Shown here in pieces: positions 45,789 to 54,118 of a stretch of 64,000 nt of DNA. The stretch spans positions 1 through 64,000 of the forward strand of contig JAJVII010000005.1 of NCBI GenBank assembly GCA_022072085.1. The letters run 5' to 3'. How positions within the stretch are numbered: the stretch's first letter is position 1; each line of letters opens with the position of its first letter. The notes under the pieces are model-generated. The model was given only the letters and a program-made list of their open reading frames with translations. It had not been told where the DNA came from and ran no database searches. The position numbers and the translations under genes are program-made. The DNA is from Phycisphaerae bacterium. Lineage in GTDB: Bacteria > Planctomycetota > Phycisphaerae > JAJVII01.

Positions 45789-46085
45789 CTATTGGTCATC
45801 CCCGCCCTCCAGGCCCAGCTCGCGGAGTTTGTTCCGCGGCGTCCTTCGATGCAGGCCGAGCAGCGCCACGGCGGCCGACTGGTTGCACCCGGTCCGGGCC
45901 AAGGTCCGGCGAGTCAGCGCCCGCTCCAGCGGGCCGATCGCCCGCGCGTGCAGGTCGCCATCGTCCTGGCCGAGGGCGTCGAGGTAGGCGGCCAGCCGGG
46001 CCTCGGCCTCGTTGCCCCGGGCGCGGCGGCCGGCCTTACCGGCGACTTCCCTTCCTACGCATGGCCGCGAGCACCGTCGCCCCAA
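45789..46085 (-). pseudogene. Fis-type helix-turn-helix remnant of an NtrC-family regulator
   Basis: The last ~45 codons read 'IGPLERALTRRTLARTGCNQSAAVALLGLHRRTPRNKLRELGL', a clear HTH_8 (Fis) domain as found at the C-terminus of sigma-54 activators. The preceding ~30 residues are a weak linker, and the first part of the frame overlaps the 3' end of the PEP-CTERM gene at 46036, so a real start is not apparent. There is no AAA+ domain. Probably a truncated regulator, possibly once the partner of the sigma-54 type control seen at 614 and 1901. Confidence 0.5.
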
Positions 46086-47118
46086 GCATGAACAGGCCCA
46101 GCGAGGCCGGCTCGGGGACCACGTTGATCTTCACCGTGACGCCAAGGGTCGAGTCGGTGCCGCCCAGGTCGCCGGGCGTGGTGTAGGTCAGGTTCTCGAT
46201 GGTGATGCTGATGCTCTCGATGGTCATGCCCTGGAAGTCGGTCCCGTAGAGCCCGGCGAAATCGAAATCGCTTCCCACGACGCCATGTCCGCCGCCAGGA
46301 AGGAAGCCGCCTTGCACCTCCAGCTGCCACAGGGTCATGTCGTCCGCCTGGCCGTTGGTCAGCAGCGCGACCACCTCGTCGAAATCCGGGTCCGTCGCCG
46401 CGGTGGCGGTGAACGTCCTGCCGATGTCCGCGGCGGTGACCACAAGGCCCTCAAACAGGACATGGGGGTCGTAGACGGCCGGATCGGAGAACTCCAGTTG
46501 GACTGCGCTCGCCTCGTCAACCGTCAGGCTGGTCCCGCCGATCGCGCCAATTCTCTGCGTGTGGAGCGGCCACTCGCCGTAGACGTCGATCAAGACGTTC
46601 AGCTCGAGATCCGTTCCCCCCACGTCGTTCGGCGTGGTGAACGCGAGGTCCCAGAAGGACAGTGCGATCCGCTGAATCGTCGCGCCTTTGAAGTCGGTCC
46701 TCGTGCTGCCGAAGAACCCCCAGGATTCCGGGTACCCGCAGCCGATGCCCCCGTCGAACACGCCGTCCCGGCGGGTCTCGGCGAATGCGAAAACGTAGTC
46801 GTCGACGCCGTTGGTCAACAGGCTGGCCACGGTCGCGAAATGCGGGTCCGTGGCGGCCGTCGCCTCGAAAATCTTACCCATGTCAGCGGTAGTGACCACC
46901 TGCCCTCTGAGCACCGACTCGGACAACTCGCCGCCGAAGCTCAGTCCGATAGCCTCGTCGAGCACTTCCGAAGAGCCTCCCGAGACTTGGGTGAACATGG
47001 CTCCCAGCCAGGTGTCGCCGGCACACTTCCGGACGTTGCCGATGCTCATCAGCAGCACCGCAAGGCATGCGCAGAACAGAACGAAACCACGATTGGTCCT
47101 GGCGGCTTCCGCTTTCAT
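46036..47118 (-). CDS. PEP-CTERM protein with internal tandem duplication
   Basis: 360 residues. The ATG at 47118 follows GAGAGGAGG. A signal peptide spans ~10-34. The body contains two ~125-residue repeats: 'LRGQVVTTADMGKIFEATAATDPHFATVASLLTNG...' and 'FEGLVVTAADIGRTFTATAATDPDFDEVVALLTNG...', each followed by 'GTDFKGATIQRIALSFWDLAFTTPNDVGGTD' or 'GTDFQGMTIESISITIENLTYTTPGDLGGTD'. It ends VPEPASLGLFMLGATVLAAMRRKGSRR. The ligand is unknown. No sigma-54 promoter is visible; instead, copy B of the 110-bp repeat lies ~50 bp upstream. Confidence 0.85.
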   Translation of the reverse strand: MKAEAARTNRGFVLFCACLAVLLMSIGNVRKCAGDTWLGAMFTQVSGGSSEVLDEAIGLSFGGELSESVLRGQVVTTADMGKIFEATAATDPHFATVASLLTNGVDDYVFAFAETRRDGVFDGGIGCGYPESWGFFGSTRTDFKGATIQRIALSFWDLAFTTPNDVGGTDLELNVLIDVYGEWPLHTQRIGAIGGTSLTVDEASAVQLEFSDPAVYDPHVLFEGLVVTAADIGRTFTATAATDPDFDEVVALLTNGQADDMTLWQLEVQGGFLPGGGHGVVGSDFDFAGLYGTDFQGMTIESISITIENLTYTTPGDLGGTDSTLGVTVKINVVPEPASLGLFMLGATVLAAMRRKGSRR

Positions 47119-47170
47119 GGTGCCTCCTCTCGCGGGCGAGTTGACTGATAGGATCAACAGAGCAACTGAT

Positions 47171-47280
47171 AGGAAATTTGATTTGGCCTGCCTGGTGGTC
47201 ACGGGGCGTTCCCGGATGGCCGGGGCCTCCTGTCTTCGCGTTCCGCTTCGCCACGGCCAGCCTGGATCGCGGTGGGGGGA
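47171..47280 (+). repeat. Dispersed ~110-bp repeat, copy B
   Basis: Matches copies A (42430) and C (47588) over the whole length. It lies 53-162 bp before the start codon of the minus-strand PEP-CTERM gene (start at 47118). Preceded by CTGATAGGAAATTTG, compared with CTGACAGGGAATTTG at copy A. Confidence 0.7.
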
Positions 47281-47311
47281 TTGAGGCTCCCGATACCGGG
47301 AATTCATCATG

Positions 47312-47563
47312 TCACGCCGATGGTAGTTCCCTGTGAGACGCTTTCGCCACTCCCGCCAAGACAGCGACAAAGATCGCCACCTTCAGCGAGGTCAGCCATG
47401 AGATGGACCGGGCGATCAAACCTTGTTCGACAGCACCGGGGAAGAGGTCGGGAACAGTCCATGCCCACAGAACTTTGACCAAGAGCAACGTGACAACAAA
47501 CATGCCCGCCGCAATTGCCAACGCACCGGGGATAGCCGCTGTTAGAACCAGAGCCTTCTTCAT
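47312..47563 (-). CDS. Small two-helix membrane protein
   Basis: 83 residues. ATG at 47563 preceded by CGGAGG. Two hydrophobic segments, 'ALVLTAAIPGALAIAAGMFVVTLLLVKVLWAW' (4-35) and 'SLKVAIFVAVLAGVAKA' (59-75), flank a short loop. No family is recognised. The good ribosome-binding site and typical codon use favour a real gene. It is bracketed by copies B and C of the 110-bp repeat. Confidence 0.65.
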   Translation of the reverse strand: MKKALVLTAAIPGALAIAAGMFVVTLLLVKVLWAWTVPDLFPGAVEQGLIARSISWLTSLKVAIFVAVLAGVAKASHRELPSA

Positions 47564-47587
47564 GCCGTACCTCCGTGTCAGTTGACT

Positions 47588-47697
47588 GGCAAATCTGATC
47601 TGGGCTGCCTGGTGGTCATGGGGCGTTCCCGGCTGGCCGGGGCCTCCTGTCTACGCGTTCCGCTTCGCCATGGCGAGCTTGGATGCGGGTGGGGGTG
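47588..47697 (+). repeat. Dispersed ~110-bp repeat, copy C
   Basis: Third copy, beginning 25 bp before the minus-strand start codon at 47563, the same kind of position as copy B relative to its gene. The rest of the gap to 47940 shows nothing I can assign. Confidence 0.7.
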
Positions 47698-47940
47698 AGG
47701 GGTTAGGGGAGCGGGGGTATTTCGGTAAGCTGACCAACTCGACCTCAGCGCGGGCCGCTGGCCGCAGGTGGTCGGTTCCGACGGTCTTGATGCGTAAAGC
47801 CCCACAGACCCGCCCCGTTTCACGCAGAACTGATGCGATAGAGGCACTATAGCACCGGGCCGGGCTTCGGGCAAGCAGGATTGAATCGGCGTACCGACAT
47901 GGAATAATGGCCGGGCAGCCCTCTGGCGAAAGGAACCTGG

Positions 47941-49116
47941 ATGGCAGTGCATGGTGGCGGAACGGCGGAGGCGGACGGCATTCACGCGATGGCGCCGCGG
48001 GAGCGCATGAGCGAGGGGGCCCGCAAGCTCCGCGACGCCTACAACCTGGTGCCGGACGCCCCGCTGTACCGCCGGGAGTTCGGCTTCTACTGCATGGAGC
48101 GGTGGCACGAACAGGGGCTGGCGTGCGACGCGAACATCGCGGAGCTGTTCAGCTACGACCCGCCGGGCAACCACGCGCTGTGGGGGCTGGGCTGGTGCGA
48201 GTCGGCCTTCTCGCCCGCCTACGAGATCGGCGTGATAGAGGACCGCGGCAACCACGAGTTGATTCGCGACGTGGCCGGCAGGAGCGTGCTGGTGTTCAAG
48301 GGCCGGCGAAGCGGTTTCATGCCGGAGTACGTCGACCATCCGGTCAAGGACATGCGGACGTGGCGTGAGGACGTGAAGTGGCGGCTGGACCCGGCCACGC
48401 CGGCGCGGTGGGCGGACATGGACAAGCGGATGGCCGACGCCCGGGCCGCAGCAGGGGCGGGCCTGATCGTCAGCCAGCGGGTGATCGGCGGGTACATGTT
48501 TCTCCGCAGCCTCATCGGGCCCGAGCAGCTCTTCTATGCCTTCTACGACATGCCGGAGGTGATCGAGGAGTGCATGCAGGCGTGGCTGGCGCTGGCCGAC
48601 GCGGTGATCGCCCGCCACCAGCGGCACGTGACGATCGATGAGATATTCCTCGCCGAGGACATCTGCTACAACCACGGGCCGCTCTGCTCGCCGGAGATGA
48701 TGCGGCGGTTCCTGCTGCCGTACTACCAGCAGTTGATCACAAACCTGCGCGGCCGCCAGATCGACCGCGGGCGCAAGCTCTTCGTGCAGGTGGACACCGA
48801 CGGCTTCGCCGACCCGGTGATTCCGGTCTATCGCGAATCGATCGAGCTGAACGGCATGAGCCCGTTTGAGGTGGCCGCCGGCTGCGACGTGCTGCGCACC
48901 GGGCGCGAGCATCCCGACATGGTCATCCTGGGCGGGATCGACAAGCGGGTGCTGGCAACGACCCGCGCCAAGATCGACCGGATGGTCGAGCGGATCCTGC
49001 CGGCCATGCGGGCTCGCGGCGGCTACGTGCCGACGTGCGACCACGGCGTGCCGGAAGAGGTGACGCTGGAGAACTACCTGCACTACCGCAAGCGGTGCGT
49101 GGAACTGGGGGGCTGA
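47941..49116 (+). CDS. Uroporphyrinogen decarboxylase (URO-D) family protein
   Basis: 391 residues, a (beta/alpha)8 barrel of the URO-D/MtaA-type family. Visible elements are 'LIVSQRVIGGYMFLRSLIGPEQLFYAFYDMPEVIEECMQAWLALADAVI', 'EIFLAEDICYNHGPLCSPEMMRRFLLPYYQQLI', 'FVQVDTDGFADPVIPVY' and 'ILGGIDKRVLATTRAKID'. Many planctomycete and clostridial members are cobamide-dependent methyltransferase-type rather than haem enzymes. The Arg pair of true HemE near the N-terminus is not evident, so methyl transfer or an unknown role is more likely. Confidence 0.82.
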   Translation: MAVHGGGTAEADGIHAMAPRERMSEGARKLRDAYNLVPDAPLYRREFGFYCMERWHEQGLACDANIAELFSYDPPGNHALWGLGWCESAFSPAYEIGVIEDRGNHELIRDVAGRSVLVFKGRRSGFMPEYVDHPVKDMRTWREDVKWRLDPATPARWADMDKRMADARAAAGAGLIVSQRVIGGYMFLRSLIGPEQLFYAFYDMPEVIEECMQAWLALADAVIARHQRHVTIDEIFLAEDICYNHGPLCSPEMMRRFLLPYYQQLITNLRGRQIDRGRKLFVQVDTDGFADPVIPVYRESIELNGMSPFEVAAGCDVLRTGREHPDMVILGGIDKRVLATTRAKIDRMVERILPAMRARGGYVPTCDHGVPEEVTLENYLHYRKRCVELGG

Positions 49117-49288
49117 TTCGGCGACGGAGGAATGAGGGGGAAGAAAGAGCCCCCGGCGCATTCAGCATTCTGCGCCCGGGCAAATGTGGGGTTGCACAAC
49201 AAGAGTGCCTCCTGCCAGGAAGCTGCCCGTAACTAAGGGATAAGCAGGTGGAGTAAGAGCCTCCTCCCGAGCAGGCGGGGCGGCGCGC

Positions 49289-49604
49289 GAGACGGCCTAT
49301 CCGCCGGAACTGGACATGGTCATGCTCGGCGCCAAGCTGAAGGCCCCCCGACGGCCAGATGTTGTGGCCGGTATACGACTGCACGAAGAACGCCTGGTTC
49401 GGAGCGAAACTCGGTGGCACCGACCCGATGGGAAAGAACGCGTTCGACGTGAGCATGGCGCTGGTCTACGATCCCAACCGCAGACTAGTCTGGACCGTGG
49501 ACGCCAACGGCCAACTCTCCGTGCTTCGGTTCGCCCCCAAGACCGCGGACCTGGCGGACCTCAATCAACTCCCCGCGCCTTCCGATGCACCGAAGGCCCA
49601 ATGA
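49289..49604 (+). pseudogene. C-terminal remnant of a Kelch-like protein with frameshift
   Basis: A frame encoding 'ETAYPPELDMVMLGAKLKAP' shifts at the C6 run 49344-49349 into 'GQMLWPVYDCTKNAWFGAKL', then 'MALVYDPNRRLVWTVDANGQ' and 'LSVLRFAP'. The pieces join sensibly if one C is removed. 'YDCTKNAW' and 'VYDPNRRLVW' are blade-type motifs like those in the Kelch gene at 5721. No start is present, so it is the 3' end of a deleted gene. The remaining 49117-49288 and 49605-49729 show nothing. Confidence 0.6.
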
Positions 49605-49729
49605 CTTCGTATCCCTGTTCCCAACGGCCGGTGAATGGTCCTGACTACAGCGACAGTTTCGCCGAGGTTGGACGTCGTCGGTTGGCAGGGAAGATTTGAC
49701 AAAAGTTCGCCATGTGTTAGGTTATTCAC

Positions 49730-51277
49730 ATGCTCATCATCTCTGGAACTTCCCGCGAGCAGAGCAGGCGAGACTTACTCGACCAGTTGTGCCAGGCCAG
49801 GATTCCGACACGGCTGGCCGTTCCCCGGTCGCACTTGGTGGCAACGTCCCTGCCGTGGCGGGAATACTGGAACCCGTGCCGGCCGTTCTTCCAGGCGGAC
49901 GCGCGGCTAGTCCAACGACTTAACCGGTTGAAGAAGGCGTGGTTAGGTATCTTGCGAAGGCCTGCCGACAGACTGTGCCAGATGCGATACTGCTGGCGGT
50001 ATTTCGGCCTTCTCCATCACACCTTGCGCATTGCCGTGCAGGAACCAGAGCGCTCGGCACCACTGACGGCAATCCGTCGAATAATCGGCTTCGAGACCTT
50101 TGGCTTGGAGGCATTGGGGGAGGCTGGCGTCGCCGCCGGCACAGTCGCTGAACGGAATCCGCTATTCCTGCTGGGGCAGTTGGGAGGGGCACCAACCGTT
50201 CCGACTCCGCGGCAAGTGCCGCTTCTACGACCTAGCGACTGCGATGATATCTTTTACTACTATCGACAGCTCTTCGTGCCCGGCCCCCCGTCCCGAACGC
50301 TCTTGCTGAGCCCGACCACCCGGTTGCCCGCGCGGCCACAGAGTTTCATTCCGATCGACCGCATCACCCGGCTGGTCAGCGACCGCGCTGATCCCTACTG
50401 GAAGCCCCGAGCGCGGTTGCTAGCCCGCCGCATTCTCAAGCCGTTGATTACGGCGCGGGTCTCAGGGGCTTCATCCACCTCGCCGCTCACCGTGCTCGAT
50501 CTCGGAGCGGGAACGGGGCACCTGATCGCCAAGGCATGGACGTACTTGGGAAAGCTGTCTCCCGCGGATCGTCCAGCCGTCGCGTTCCATTTCGTAGACA
50601 GCAATCCACCCGCCTTTGGCCGGTCGTTCGGGCTCTCGCGCCACGGCGACGGCGTCGCGCATGTGGAGTGGACGACGGCTGACTATCGAAGCCTTGTCGA
50701 CGATGACGAATGGCTGGCGAAATGCGGTCCCTTTGACTGGACATTCGCGTGCCGGATACTGGACAACGCGAGCAATTTCATGATCGAACAACTGTGCGGG
50801 CATGCTCGGCAAGGCTTGGAATGCCTCCCGCACTCCTGTCTGGCACCACGGCGTCAGCCAGAAGGAATGACTCGCCTTCAGGTCTCCTGCACTCGCAGGC
50901 AATACAACGGTGGAACCGTTCTTCCGCAGTATTCGCTTCGCGATTACTTCTCCGCCCTGCAGGTGCTGGAGACTAGTACGATCGAGAACCTGCACGAAGG
51001 TGAATGGTATCTGCCTGTCCGTCGATTCAATCCCGGCTGCCTGATTACGCCCAGCGGGAGGAGCCTGATCGCACAACTCTTGAAAGTGAGTCGGGCCGTG
51101 ATTATCGAAGATGTGGACGTCGAGCCGGCGCATCTGAAACAACACCGTGCGGATTTTGGACTGGCCGGGACGGCTGCGGTCTTCTGCACCGGTGACGGCT
51201 TCCGAACCGAGGCGAGGCAGTACGTCATCACCGCGCCCTTCTGGGCCGATCAGCTCAAAGGCGAGCGTCTATGGTGA
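49730..51277 (+). CDS. SAM-dependent methyltransferase paired with radical SAM protein
   Basis: 515 residues from an ATG at 49730 with only a weak TAGG upstream. The middle has a class-I methyltransferase motif I 'LTVLDLGAGTGHLIAKAW' (about 245-262), then 'VAFHFVDSNPPAFG' and 'PFDWTFACRILDNASNF'. The N-terminal ~240 residues, with a Cys/Trp-rich basic stretch, and the C-terminal ~130 are unrecognised. It overlaps the next gene by 7 bp (ATGGTGA), so they are coupled. GC content looks lower than in the neighbours, suggesting transfer. Substrate unknown; a modified tRNA, protein or DNA target is possible. Confidence 0.65.
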   Translation: MLIISGTSREQSRRDLLDQLCQARIPTRLAVPRSHLVATSLPWREYWNPCRPFFQADARLVQRLNRLKKAWLGILRRPADRLCQMRYCWRYFGLLHHTLRIAVQEPERSAPLTAIRRIIGFETFGLEALGEAGVAAGTVAERNPLFLLGQLGGAPTVPTPRQVPLLRPSDCDDIFYYYRQLFVPGPPSRTLLLSPTTRLPARPQSFIPIDRITRLVSDRADPYWKPRARLLARRILKPLITARVSGASSTSPLTVLDLGAGTGHLIAKAWTYLGKLSPADRPAVAFHFVDSNPPAFGRSFGLSRHGDGVAHVEWTTADYRSLVDDDEWLAKCGPFDWTFACRILDNASNFMIEQLCGHARQGLECLPHSCLAPRRQPEGMTRLQVSCTRRQYNGGTVLPQYSLRDYFSALQVLETSTIENLHEGEWYLPVRRFNPGCLITPSGRSLIAQLLKVSRAVIIEDVDVEPAHLKQHRADFGLAGTAAVFCTGDGFRTEARQYVITAPFWADQLKGERLW

Positions 51278-52227
51278 GCCTGGATCGCCGAGTTCGTAAG
51301 GGCCCGGTCCTGACACGGTCGTCGCTACCATGCCTGAGGCACGCGGCCAGCGTCAACCTCACCGAGGGCTGCGCCCACCAGTGCATTTACTGCTACTCAC
51401 AGGGATACTCCAATTTTCCCGGCCCCGGCCGCGTCGTCCTGTTTGAGAATACGCCCGAGCAACTGGCCGCGGAACTCAGACGCAAACGAAGGCCGCCGCG
51501 ACGGGTGTACTTCAGCCCGTCGAGCGACCCCTTTCAGCCGCCGCCGGCGGTGCAGGAGGCGACGGCCCGCTCGATGTCGATCCTCCTACGGGCCGGCGTC
51601 GAGGTGGCGTTCCTGACCAAGGGCAGCATGGGTCCGTCCGTCATCGAACAACTCGCCCAATCATCGGAAAGAGTCTTCGCACAGGTCGGGATCACGACAA
51701 CGAACCCGGCAATGGCCGAGGCGTTCGAGCCCTACGCCGCTTCACCCGCACAGCGGCTGGAGACGATCGACCAGTTGATCCAGGCCGGCATTCGGGTGCG
51801 GCCGCGACTCGATCCGCTGATTCCGGGCCTGACCGACACAGACGACTGCTTTACTGAGATCCTCTGCCGGTTGGCCGAACGCGGAGTCCGCTCCGTCGCC
51901 GCCAGTTACCTTTTTCTTAGGCCGGCTTTCGCCCGCCGTCTGCTCGAACAGATGCAGAGCCTCGGGCAGTCGCCCACCATGCGTTGGGTCTTGCAGCGCG
52001 GAGTGAACGGCCTTGGTAGCAGCCAAGTGCTGCCAGCCGTCGAACGGCAACAGCGATTCGCTCCCCTTCGGGCGATGGCCGCCAAGTACGGCATCTCCGT
52101 TCACGTCTGTTCGTGCAAGAACCCCGACGTCGCCGAGGCCGAGGCATGCCAGATTGCGGGACCGCCGTTCGCCCAATCCAGTTCCGAGCCAGTCGGCCTG
52201 TTCAGCCAGCCATCAGCCCCTGATTGA
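51271..52227 (+). CDS. SPL-type radical SAM protein
   Basis: 318 residues. The [4Fe-4S] motif CAHQCIYC (CxxxCxxC, about residues 32-39) sits in 'NLTEGCAHQCIYCYSQGY', as in the spore photoproduct lyase-like (PA0069/Rv2578c) branch. Also 'VYFSPSSDPFQP', 'VEVAFLTKGSMGPSVIEQL', 'QVGITTTNPAMAEAFEP' and 'RLDPLIPGLTDTDD' line the barrel. It cleaves SAM to start radical chemistry; the substrate is unknown. Translation is coupled to the methyltransferase. Its family also supplies the relic at 10615, though that relic ends differently. Confidence 0.85.
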   Translation: MVSLDRRVRKGPVLTRSSLPCLRHAASVNLTEGCAHQCIYCYSQGYSNFPGPGRVVLFENTPEQLAAELRRKRRPPRRVYFSPSSDPFQPPPAVQEATARSMSILLRAGVEVAFLTKGSMGPSVIEQLAQSSERVFAQVGITTTNPAMAEAFEPYAASPAQRLETIDQLIQAGIRVRPRLDPLIPGLTDTDDCFTEILCRLAERGVRSVAASYLFLRPAFARRLLEQMQSLGQSPTMRWVLQRGVNGLGSSQVLPAVERQQRFAPLRAMAAKYGISVHVCSCKNPDVAEAEACQIAGPPFAQSSSEPVGLFSQPSAPD

Positions 52228-52420
52228 CCCTGCGTCAACCCGCACAAGCGGGACTCTGCCAAGAGGGAGGCTGGCCGTCATGGGTTCGCAAATTATGGTA
52301 ATCACTTAGGTTACGAATTCACATTCCATGCATTACCCTAACTAGCGCTTGCATCGAACTCTTCCCTAATCAATCGGAGAACCATGACGGCGCCGCAAGT
52401 TAGGTGAGGCGGCTCATAGC

Positions 52421-52581
52421 TGTACTTGCACCTGTACTTGCACTTCCTACAGTCCCGCGTAGACGCTGTAGACGCTGGTGGCACGGAATCGGCCTTGGCG
52501 GGCGGGTGGCGGGGCGGGCCGGAGGGGGCGCAAGTCGCGACGGGGGTACGCGATAGACGCCGGTGTCTTCAATAGACGCCG
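52421..52581. repeat. Short direct repeats beside the tRNA attachment site
   Basis: TGTACTTGCAC occurs at 52421 and 52433. TAGACGCTG occurs in tandem at 52460 and 52469, and TAGACGCCG at 52554 and 52573, the last two inside 15-bp repeats (52553, 52572). Such clusters of short direct repeats flank integrase attachment cores as arm-type sites in many phages and islands. The upstream 52228-52420 is AT-richer and shows no gene. Confidence 0.45.
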
Positions 52582-52591
52582 GCGTCATAAA

Positions 52592-52632
52592 AGCGGGCGA
52601 TGGGATTCGAACCCACGACGTCCAGCTTGGGA
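52592..52632 (-). other. 3' half of tRNA-Gly(CCC), probable island attachment site
   Basis: On the minus strand: a CCC anticodon within TTCCCAA, anticodon-stem GCTGG, variable region, T-arm GTGGG-TTCGAAT-CCCAT and acceptor 3' strand CGCCCGC plus T. The 5' half (acceptor, D-arm) is absent; on its right the sequence turns into unrelated DNA immediately after the anticodon loop. A 3' tRNA fragment is what site-specific integration into a tRNA gene leaves at the distal end. By orientation the full tRNA and the integrase should be to the right, beyond 64 kb. Confidence 0.8.
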
Positions 52633-52933
52633 ACGGACGACGATCCGGGTCTATCGCTCGCGTTTGTCAAGACTTACGCACCATGCGCCACGACCTCGCA
52701 CCAATCCTTGCACCAGCGTCGCGCCACGCCCCCGATAGGCTATCCCTGGGGGTTCATGCCCTCAGCCGGTCGCTCAGCGCCGTCAGGAATCCGCACGCCC
52801 GCTCCCAGGCGGCATCGAAGTCAGTAGCTCCACCAGCCGGCAGAAGGTGCATCAAGTTCCGCTGCCAGTCCGCCCGGCGGCCGAGAGACGACTGAGTGCC
52901 ATTGCGGCCGGAGCCGACAAGGTTCCACGTTGT

Positions 52934-52986
52934 TTAGTCCTACACACGATCTTCGCCCGTTACGAGAAATCCGCGTATAGGACTAA
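52934..52986. repeat. Inverted repeat TTAGTCCTAYAC
   Basis: TTAGTCCTACAC (52934-52945) and GTATAGGACTAA (52975-52986) are reverse complements with one mismatch, separated by 29 bp. It lies within the otherwise featureless 52633-53050 stretch, between the attachment site and the Fic gene end. May be an operator or a small element end. Confidence 0.45.
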
Positions 52987-53050
52987 CCGCCTGATACGCC
53001 TCGGTCACTCCGTGCCGTTGTGCAGGCGAGGTCGGCACGACATACATCAG

Positions 53051-54100
53051 CTACTGCTCGGCGATCACTTCCCACCTCGCACCACGCCCACGGCCGACCA
53101 GTCGCACCTGGCCGGCCTTCTTCATCTCGCCCAGCACCTTCTTCACCTGCTGCACGCTGACGCCCGGAAGCTGGCCCCGCAGATCGCCCAGCGTGAACGG
53201 CCCGACCTGGGCACGGACGGCATTACGCACCAGTTCCCCCTTGGCCGGCCGACGCGAAGCCGATTCCACCTGAGCGGCAAAGTCCTGATACGCCCGACGG
53301 ACGAAGCCCAGGAAGTAGTTCCACCACGGCACGACGACGTTCTTGCCCTCGTGCCAGCCATTGGAGCACTCGCCCAGCACCCGATAGTAGTCGGCCTTGG
53401 TTTCCTCCACGATTCGTTCCATGCTCACGTATCGGCCAACCTCGAACCCGTGCCCAAGCAGAAGGAACGTCGTCAACAGCCGCGATACCCGGCCATTGCC
53501 GTCGCGGAACGGGTGGACGCACAGGAAGTCAAAGACGAACGTGGCCGCCGTCAGCAGCGGTGGGATGGCCGAATCCTCGGACGCCTCCCGGTAATTGCCG
53601 CACAGCTCTGCAATGGCCTTGGGTGTGTCCTTGGCTGCGGTAGGCTTGAATCGGACGGTTCGCTGGCCGTCGGGCAGGAACTCGATGATCTCGTTGTCCC
53701 GTCGCTTCCACTGCCCCGCGTCCCCGGCCAACCCGCCTTGGGCCGTCGCGTGCAGGTGTAGGATCACCTTCGGCTCGACGGCCACGCGGAACTTGCGGGT
53801 GAATATCCAGTCCAACGCCTTGCGGTAGCCCGCCAGTTCCTCTTCGGAGCGATCGCGGGGCCTAGCCTTGCCCAATACCACCGGCCGCAGGCGCCCCGGC
53901 TCGACCGTCACGCCTTCGATCCGGTTGGACGACTCGGCGCTCTGGATGATGGCCTGCTCGCGCAAGGCCGCCAGGACCTCCGGCCGCTGCCGCATCCAGA
54001 GCTCCTGCTTGCCCCGGGCCTCCATGCAATCGCCAAGCAGCCAACTCGTGCTCACCGGGACAGAGAGCCGCCTCAACCGATCCGCCTGCAAGGAAAGCAT
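53051..54100 (-). CDS. Fic family protein with C-terminal winged helix
   Basis: 349 residues. The ATG at 54100 follows AAAGGAGG. Class II layout: an N-terminal inhibitory helix motif SSNRIEG (SxxxEG, residues 57-63), the Fic core with HPFRDGNGR (196-204; catalytic His196), and a C-terminal winged-helix domain ('FTLGDLRGQLPGVSVQQVKKVLGEMKKAGQVRLVGRGRGARWE', ~300-345). It transfers AMP (or another NMP) from a nucleotide to a protein hydroxyl; targets unknown. The winged helix may bind its own promoter at the phased TAGGCTA repeats. Its position beside the attachment site and HipBA fits an island accessory or toxin-like role. Confidence 0.9.
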   Translation of the reverse strand: MLSLQADRLRRLSVPVSTSWLLGDCMEARGKQELWMRQRPEVLAALREQAIIQSAESSNRIEGVTVEPGRLRPVVLGKARPRDRSEEELAGYRKALDWIFTRKFRVAVEPKVILHLHATAQGGLAGDAGQWKRRDNEIIEFLPDGQRTVRFKPTAAKDTPKAIAELCGNYREASEDSAIPPLLTAATFVFDFLCVHPFRDGNGRVSRLLTTFLLLGHGFEVGRYVSMERIVEETKADYYRVLGECSNGWHEGKNVVVPWWNYFLGFVRRAYQDFAAQVESASRRPAKGELVRNAVRAQVGPFTLGDLRGQLPGVSVQQVKKVLGEMKKAGQVRLVGRGRGARWEVIAEQ

Positions 54101-54118
54101 GACTCACCTCCTTTATAG

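Noticed and set aside
52421-52586. CRISPR array in the direct-repeat cluster
   Set aside because: Repeats are only 9-15 bp, belong to different families, and the spacing is irregular; no cas gene is near.
52563-52895. Frames giving 'GIRTHDVQLG' and 'MGFEPTTSSLG' peptides near the attachment site
   Set aside because: These are well-known false proteins made by translating tRNA sequence in the wrong frame; here they come from the tRNA-Gly fragment.
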